Shown in pieces: positions 54,042-58,544 of a DNA stretch of 58,544 nt (within the stretch, counting starts at the first letter, position 1; every line of letters begins with the position of its first letter). The notes beneath the pieces are model-generated. The model did not search any database, had not been told where the DNA came from, and was given only the letters and a program-made list of their open reading frames with translations. This DNA comes from Bradyrhizobium liaoningense. Its GTDB lineage: Bacteria; Pseudomonadota; Alphaproteobacteria; Rhizobiales; Xanthobacteraceae. The translations under genes and the position numbers were made by a program. The stretch lies in assembly GCF_018130955.1 (NCBI RefSeq), contig NZ_JAFCJM010000042.1, positions 1 through 58,544 of the forward strand. The letters are read 5' to 3'.

Positions 54042-54455
54042 CTATTTGCGCTTCCGCTGCTGCTGCCCCAGCCCCATCTTCTTCGCCAGTTGCGAGCGCG
54101 CCACCGCATAATTCGGCGCGACCATGGGATAGTCGGCGGGCAGGCCCCACTTCTCGCGATATTGCTCCGGCGTCATGTTGTACTGGGTGCGCAAATGGCG
54201 CTTCAGCGACTTGAAGCGCTTGCCGTCCTCGAGGCACACCAGATAGTCCGGCGTCATCGACTTCTTCAGCGACACCGCGGGCTTCGCGGGCTCGAGCGGC
54301 GCCTCGGTGCGGCCGGCCGAGACCCGCGTCAGCGCGCCGTGCACCTGGCTGATGAGGTTCGGGATCTCGGTTGCGGGCGTCGGATTGTTGCTGAGATAGG
54401 CCGAGACGATATTCGCCGTGAGCTCGATGAAATTTTTGCCAGCGGCATCTGACAT
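54042..54455 (-). CDS. MucR/Ros family zinc-finger-type transcriptional regulator
   Basis: 137 residues with the MucR layout: N-terminal oligomerisation region (FIELTANIVSAYLSNNPTPATEIPNLISQVHGAL) and a DNA-binding finger near residues 70-110. The finger reads CLEDGKRFKSLKRHLRTQYNMTPEQYREKWGL, where the usual second Cys is Asp and the last His positions are Gln-Tyr. In related Mesorhizobium proteins the fold forms without zinc. MucR proteins repress exopolysaccharide and motility genes and their own AT-rich promoters. Start set at MSDAAGKNF; the upstream extension is unlike MucR. Confidence 0.9.
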   Translation of the reverse strand: MSDAAGKNFIELTANIVSAYLSNNPTPATEIPNLISQVHGALTRVSAGRTEAPLEPAKPAVSLKKSMTPDYLVCLEDGKRFKSLKRHLRTQYNMTPEQYREKWGLPADYPMVAPNYAVARSQLAKKMGLGQQQRKRK

Positions 54456-54475
54456 GGGATCTACCTCATTGAAAT

Positions 54476-54600
54476 GGCAGCGCCTGATCCGGCGATGCCC
54501 GAGCAATTCATGGTCACCAATACATTCGACAAAGATGCGACTACTAGTAAATTCGAGCTTATTACTGCTCAAGTAACAAGAACAACTCACGGCCCCCGCA
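54476..54600. promoter_or_regulatory. AT-rich leader upstream of mucR-type gene
   Basis: This stretch is clearly richer in A and T than the surrounding DNA (for example ACTACTAGTAAATTCGAG). MucR family members bind AT-rich, T-A-step DNA and autoregulate, so this is a likely autoregulatory promoter region; no defined motif was assigned. Confidence 0.35.
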
Positions 54601-54616
54601 AGCCGGCGCGGCCGCC

Positions 54617-55513
54617 TCAGGCCCGCTGGTCGAGATGCGCCCGCAACTCGTCGATCGAGGCGAAACGCATCATGCCTTCCGGCATCTGCGCCTCGATCGA
54701 GCCGTCAGAATAAAGCGAATAAGCCATGCCATCGACGACGCCCGACTTGAGCACAGTCACGGCCGTCTGCTCGGCCGGCGCCGGACGCGCCGGCTCGGGT
54801 GCGGGCGGAGGCGGTGCAGGCGGGGCCGCGGCGGGTTCCGTGAGGGGCGAACGCGGCGGCGGTGGCGGTGGACGCCGCGTCACCGAGGCCTCCAACGGAC
54901 GCACGCGCTCCGGCTTCGGCCAGGCGTCGTCAAAACTCGCGGGCGGCGGCTCTGGCGGCACCGCAGGAGGCGGTGGCGCGGGCCGCGGCTCGGCGCCCGA
55001 GGGCGCATCCCCGGTCTTCGCCTCGGCGCGCTCGCGTTCCTTGCGCGACGTCGATTCGAACAGGAGATTGCGCCGGCGCGGCGGTTCTGCGGGCGGTGGT
55101 GGCGGCGGCGGGTCGGGCACCGGCGGTGCGGCCTCCGTACGCGCGCGCGCCGCAGCCTCGTCCTGCCATGGCGGCGATGCCCCCGGCGATGGCGGCGCAG
55201 GCGCGAGCTTGAGGTCTTCGGCCGTGGTGGCCGCCGGCGCCGTCATTCCCGCGGTCGCGAGGCCGGCCGGAAGCACCGGCCGCACCCGCACATCCGACGG
55301 TGCGGTGGAACCGGCGAGCCGGCGGACGATGGTCTTCAGCTCCTGCACGACGACGAACAGGCCGAGCAGTAACATTCCGGAGCAGACGCCGATCGTCCCG
55401 CTCATTATGAGGGTACTACCGAGGCTGAATTCCTTGAGCGAGATGCCCCAAAGGATCGTGAGGAGACCCGCCACAACGGCGACCACCCCCGCGATCATCA
55501 ATGCCAGCGCCAT
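54617..55513 (-). CDS. Proline-rich membrane protein, 298 residues
   Basis: Two N-terminal hydrophobic helices (about residues 5-25 and 35-60), then a long Pro/Ala/Glu/Arg linker with runs such as PPPPPPPAEPPRR, and a short C-terminal domain (about residues 250-298) ending SLYSDGSIEAQMPEGMMRFASIDELRAHL. ATG (MALALMIAGVVAV) is preferred over the GTG three codons upstream because GGTGAG precedes it. Function unknown; disordered stalks like this often cross or tether to the envelope. Confidence 0.8.
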   Translation of the reverse strand: MALALMIAGVVAVVAGLLTILWGISLKEFSLGSTLIMSGTIGVCSGMLLLGLFVVVQELKTIVRRLAGSTAPSDVRVRPVLPAGLATAGMTAPAATTAEDLKLAPAPPSPGASPPWQDEAAARARTEAAPPVPDPPPPPPPAEPPRRRNLLFESTSRKERERAEAKTGDAPSGAEPRPAPPPPAVPPEPPPASFDDAWPKPERVRPLEASVTRRPPPPPPRSPLTEPAAAPPAPPPPAPEPARPAPAEQTAVTVLKSGVVDGMAYSLYSDGSIEAQMPEGMMRFASIDELRAHLDQRA

Positions 55514-55828
55514 CGAACTCACCCCCGGCCGCGCATCTGTGCGCGACGCCTACGCCACGATACCGTCATATTGTGCAACTCGCCAACGACCATTTGCCAT
55601 AGCCGTTCCTTAAAATAGCGAAATCAGGGACTTATTCACATTCCCTTCAGCATCGCCTCGCTAGCTTGAACAAGGTTCCAAGACTTCCAGGACTTCCAAT
55701 TTGCTGCGTTGCATCAGGAATTTAGCCATTATGCCGAATTACTTGCACGTGGAACTGCGCTATAGGAAGTCCGGGGAACAGGCCCGTCCACGCCAGCAGG
55801 GCCGAGAGGGGACGCCGGGCTACTAGCC
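55514..55828. other. Intergenic region between divergent membrane protein and glycosyltransferase
   Basis: About 315 bases with no convincing gene. The part around 55600-55690 is noticeably more AT-rich and probably contains promoters, but I see no clear box. Confidence 0.45.
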
Positions 55829-57478
55829 ATGACATCCATCACGACTTCGGCGCTCGATACGCCAGCGCGGCGCTCGATCGAACGGACTTGCGACGATCTC
55901 GCCGCGCTCGTGCTCGCGGTGGTCGCCGTCATCGCCGGCCTGACGTTCCGCGACTACGGTCTCGGCTGGGACGACTACACCCACGCCGAATATGCCGACC
56001 TTCTGCTGCGCATGTTCGGCTCCGGCTTCAAGGACACCGCGGCGCTGTCCTTCGCCAACCTCTACATGTATGGCGGCGGCTTCGACATGATCGCAGCGCT
56101 GCTGCACAAGGTCATTCCGCTCGAACTGTTCGAGACCCGCCGTCTGGTCGGCGCCATCGTCGGCGTGATCGGCCTTGCGGTGACGTGGCGGCTCGGCCGC
56201 CGCGTCGGCGGACCGATTGCCGGCCTTGCGACGCTGTTGCTGCTCGCGCTCTGCCCGATCTTCTACGGGCACATGTTCATGAATCCGAAGGACGCGCCGT
56301 TCGCCGTGGCGATGATCGTCCTGATGCTCGGCCTCGTGCGCCTCGCCGACGAATATCCGCATCCCTCGCCGCGCACGATTTTGATCGTCGGCCTCGGCGC
56401 CGGCCTGTCGATCGGTTCGCGCATCCTCGGCGGCCTCGCGCTGGTCTATGCGTTGGTCGGCTTCATCCCGCTGTTCCTCGAGGAACTTCGCGTCGAGGGC
56501 GCCCGCGAAGCCGTGCGCCGCTTCGCCCATACAGTCTACGTGCTGCTGCCCGGACTCGTGCTCGGCTACCTCGTCATGGGCCTGATCTGGCCGTGGTCGA
56601 TCATGGAGCCCGCCAATCCGTTCCAGGCGCTGACCTACTTCTCGCATTTCTTCGAAAAGCCCTGGAAGGAGATGTTCGACGGCGCGCTGGTGTCGGTGCC
56701 GGACATGCCGTGGTCCTATCTGCCGACGCTGTTCGCGCTGCAACTGCCGGAAGTGCTGCTGGTGCTGATGATCGGCGCCGTCGTCGGCACCTTCGTCATG
56801 CTGCCGCGCAAGGACGTGCCGGCGCGGCGCAAGACGATCATGCTGATGCTGACGCTCGCGGCCACCCTGCCGCTCGTCATCGCAATGGTGAAGCGCCCCG
56901 CGCTCTACAACGGCATCCGCCACTTCATCTTCGTCATTCCGCCGATGACCGTTCTCGGCGGCGTCGCCTTCGCCTGGATCATGGAGCGGCTGCGGGCCAA
57001 TCACCGGAGCTGGCAGCCGGTCCTGCTCGCCACATTCTGCTTCGGGCTTGCGCTCTCGCTCGCCGAGATGATCCGCCTGCATCCGTATCAGTACACGCAT
57101 TTCAACCACGTCGCCGGCACCGTGCGCGGCGCCGACGATCGCTTCATGCTGGACTATTGGGGCCTCGCGCTGAAGCAGGCTTCCGACGAGCTGCGCGAAC
57201 AACTGGTCGAGCGGCAGGAAGTGCAGCCCCAGAACCGCAAGTGGAAGGTTGCGGTGTGCGGCCCGCAGCGTCCGGCGCAGGTCGCGCTCGGGCCCGACTT
57301 CACCATCGGCTGGGACTCCAATGCGGCCGACTTCGCCATGACGCTGGGCGAGTTCTACTGCAAGGGCCTCACCGCCCCGGTCCTGGTCGAGGTCAAGCGC
57401 GACGACGTGGTGTTCGCCCGCGTCTACGACATCCGCGGCCGCAGTATCTCCAGCCTGTTGTCGATCCCGGCGCCGTAG
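55829..57478 (+). CDS. GT-C family glycosyltransferase (GT39/ArnT-like), membrane
   Basis: 549-residue membrane enzyme with about eleven helices; uses a lipid-linked sugar donor. The GT-C acidic catalytic loop after the first helix is DYGLGWDDYTHAEY (two Asp residues). Other landmarks: CPIFYGHMFMNPKDAPFAVAM and IRHFIFVIPPM. A C-terminal soluble part of about 100 residues follows. Acceptor is unknown; it may modify a surface glycan, in keeping with the flippase nearby. Confidence 0.88.
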   Translation: MTSITTSALDTPARRSIERTCDDLAALVLAVVAVIAGLTFRDYGLGWDDYTHAEYADLLLRMFGSGFKDTAALSFANLYMYGGGFDMIAALLHKVIPLELFETRRLVGAIVGVIGLAVTWRLGRRVGGPIAGLATLLLLALCPIFYGHMFMNPKDAPFAVAMIVLMLGLVRLADEYPHPSPRTILIVGLGAGLSIGSRILGGLALVYALVGFIPLFLEELRVEGAREAVRRFAHTVYVLLPGLVLGYLVMGLIWPWSIMEPANPFQALTYFSHFFEKPWKEMFDGALVSVPDMPWSYLPTLFALQLPEVLLVLMIGAVVGTFVMLPRKDVPARRKTIMLMLTLAATLPLVIAMVKRPALYNGIRHFIFVIPPMTVLGGVAFAWIMERLRANHRSWQPVLLATFCFGLALSLAEMIRLHPYQYTHFNHVAGTVRGADDRFMLDYWGLALKQASDELREQLVERQEVQPQNRKWKVAVCGPQRPAQVALGPDFTIGWDSNAADFAMTLGEFYCKGLTAPVLVEVKRDDVVFARVYDIRGRSISSLLSIPAP

Positions 57479-57588
57479 GCCTCCGCCCGCAGCCATCGGC
57501 ATGACTGCTGCGCGATAGCCGCCTTGCTGCACATGGGTCGCAGGACTAGGCTTGCGCTTCGAAACAACGTCGTTCGGAGAGATTTGCC

Positions 57589-58368
57589 ATGTCGCCAGCG
57601 GAAGCGCGCCGGAAGGAAGTGCCGTCTGAAATGACGGAGGCCGAGTGGCAACAGCGGGTCAACCTCGCCGCCTGCTACCGCCTAGTCGCCCTCTACGGCT
57701 GGGACGATCTGGTCGACACCCACATCTCCGCCCGCGTGCCCGGACCTGACCATCACTTCCTGATCAATCCCTACGGGCTGATGTTCGACGAGATCACCGC
57801 CTCCAGCCTCGTCAAGGTCGACCTGCACGGCAACCAGCTCTCAGAGAGCGAGTACAGCATCAACCCGGCCGGCTTCACCATCCATTCCGCCATCCACGAG
57901 GTGCGCGAGGACGCGATCTGCGTGCTTCATTTGCATACGCTCGACGGCACCGCGGTCTCGAGCAGCGCCGAAGGCCTGCTGCCGCTGAACCAGACCGCGC
58001 AGCTCGTCACCCACGACCTCGCCTATCACGACTATGAGGGCATTGCGCTCGATCACGACGAGCGTCCGCGGCTGCAAAGGGACCTCGGCGACCACAACCA
58101 CATGCTGTTGCGCAACCATGGCACGCTGACGGTCGGCCGCTCGGTCGCCTCCGCCTTCGAGCGCATGTATCACCTGGAACGCGCCTGCTCGATGCAGGTG
58201 CGCACCCGCGCGCTGGGCACGCCGGTCTATCCGGTCGAGGACATCGCGATCGAGAAGAACACCGAGCTGCTCGCCAACCGCGACCGCGCCGAGCTGCGCT
58301 CCACCAACCTGGTCTGGCCGCCCTTGCTGCGCAAGCTCGACCGCGTCAATCCGGGCTACCGGACTTGA
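57589..58368 (+). CDS. Class II aldolase/adducin family protein
   Basis: 259-residue metal-dependent aldolase-fold enzyme. Opening AACYRLVALYGWDDLVDTHISARVP, zinc ligands in HSAIHEVREDAICVLHLHT (H-x-H) and RNHGTLTVGRS, typical of the L-fuculose-phosphate aldolase/adducin head fold. GGAGAG precedes the ATG. Members act on phosphorylated sugars or related carbonyl compounds; substrate is unknown. Followed by a strong terminator. Confidence 0.9.
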   Translation: MSPAEARRKEVPSEMTEAEWQQRVNLAACYRLVALYGWDDLVDTHISARVPGPDHHFLINPYGLMFDEITASSLVKVDLHGNQLSESEYSINPAGFTIHSAIHEVREDAICVLHLHTLDGTAVSSSAEGLLPLNQTAQLVTHDLAYHDYEGIALDHDERPRLQRDLGDHNHMLLRNHGTLTVGRSVASAFERMYHLERACSMQVRTRALGTPVYPVEDIAIEKNTELLANRDRAELRSTNLVWPPLLRKLDRVNPGYRT

Positions 58369-58426
58369 GAATTTTGGGTTTCGGTGTAGTATCTGCGCCG
58401 AACGACCTCTGCGCTTTTCGGAATGA

Positions 58427-58457
58427 AACGCCGCCCAATTCCGGGCGGCGTTTTTAT
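58427..58457 (+). terminator. Rho-independent terminator after class II aldolase gene
   Basis: Stem CGCCGCCC / GGGCGGCG with loop AATTCC, followed by TTTTTATTT; about 60 bases after the stop codon. A textbook intrinsic terminator. Confidence 0.85.
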
Positions 58458-58478
58458 TTGGTGCGGTCGTAGCAACCA

Positions 58479-58544
58479 TTAAACGCCGAGGAGTTTTTCA
58501 GTCCACGGCGTTCCGCGTTGCACGACGGTGTTGGCATAGATGAG
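58479..58544 (-). CDS. C-terminal end of a gene cut by the window edge
   Basis: Reverse-strand frame open to the window end; the last residues read IYANTVVQRGTPWTEKLLGV before a TAA. The frame has normal composition and lies in convergent position with the aldolase gene. Too little is present to name the protein. Confidence 0.55.
   Translation of the reverse strand, partial: LIYANTVVQRGTPWTEKLLGV

Noticed and set aside
54456..54590. N-terminal extension of the MucR-type gene
   Set aside because: The extra 45 residues (Cys/Ser/Arg-rich) are unlike MucR and would cover the AT-rich promoter.
55823..57532. 569-residue open frame on the minus strand
   Set aside because: Shadow of the GT-C glycosyltransferase, which shows a credible membrane-protein pattern; the shadow is Glu/Gln/His/Arg-rich.

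Overview
The window looks like a chromosomal segment of a Bradyrhizobium-type alphaproteobacterium (Rhizobiales, Nitrobacteraceae). This rests on the high G+C content and strong GC3 codon bias, the ccmI-ccmE-ccmF-ccmH (cycHJKL) order, a Ros/MucR regulator, an Flp pilin, a seven-GAF sensor kinase, DUF2336/DUF1491/DUF5330 proteins, CtrA-type TTAA-N7-TTAA boxes, and dispersed palindromic repeats of the kind common in Bradyrhizobium. No rRNA, tRNA, CRISPR array, insertion sequence or prophage was recognised, and most genes look like ordinary chromosomal core or near-core genes. About 51 complete protein genes and one truncated gene are supported.

Layout. 0-10 kb (minus strand): a chemoreceptor, the cytochrome c maturation genes ccmIEFH, two uncharacterised genes and a FeuP/FeuQ (PhoP/PhoQ)-like two-component system. 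10-12 kb: a small membrane protein, the DNA-end-binding protein Ku, a 77-residue protein and an Flp pilin. 12.4-16.5 kb: a coupled trio of an archaeal-type AMP/thymidine phosphorylase, a PRPP-synthetase homologue and a beta-CASP RNase-like metallo-hydrolase. 16.6-19.3 kb: an auxin-efflux-carrier family transporter and a ThDP enzyme. 19.5-24.6 kb: a kinase with seven tandem GAF domains and its response regulator. 24.7-29 kb: tetR, a fused iron-sulfur/molybdopterin dehydrogenase and its FAD subunit. 29-36.8 kb: a membrane alpha/beta-hydrolase, an MFS drug exporter, a cysteine-cluster protein, penicillin-binding protein 1A and a DUF1214/DUF1254 pair.

36.8-41.7 kb (minus strand) is a compact four-gene unit: an exported TPR-CHAT (caspase-like) protease, a small exported Ig-like protein and two zinc-ribbon proteins, the second with membrane segments. 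42-44 kb holds a hydrolase, an acetyltransferase, a TfoX-like protein and a lipoprotein. 45-50.7 kb contains genes tied to envelope and cell cycle: a 62-residue protein and a DUF2336 gene diverging from a region with CtrA-type boxes, and a DivJ/PleC-like PAS kinase overlapping a peptidoglycan-binding gene. 50.7-58.5 kb has a polysaccharide flippase, a methyltransferase, SufE, a MucR-type regulator with an altered zinc finger, a proline-rich membrane protein, a GT-C glycosyltransferase, a class II aldolase and a clear terminator.

The best candidates for undescribed biology are the exported CHAT-protease/zinc-ribbon operon, the phosphorylase/PRPP/beta-CASP operon (a possible RNA-to-PRPP salvage route), a perfect 22-bp palindrome upstream of ccmI, and the CtrA-type boxes next to uncharacterised genes.
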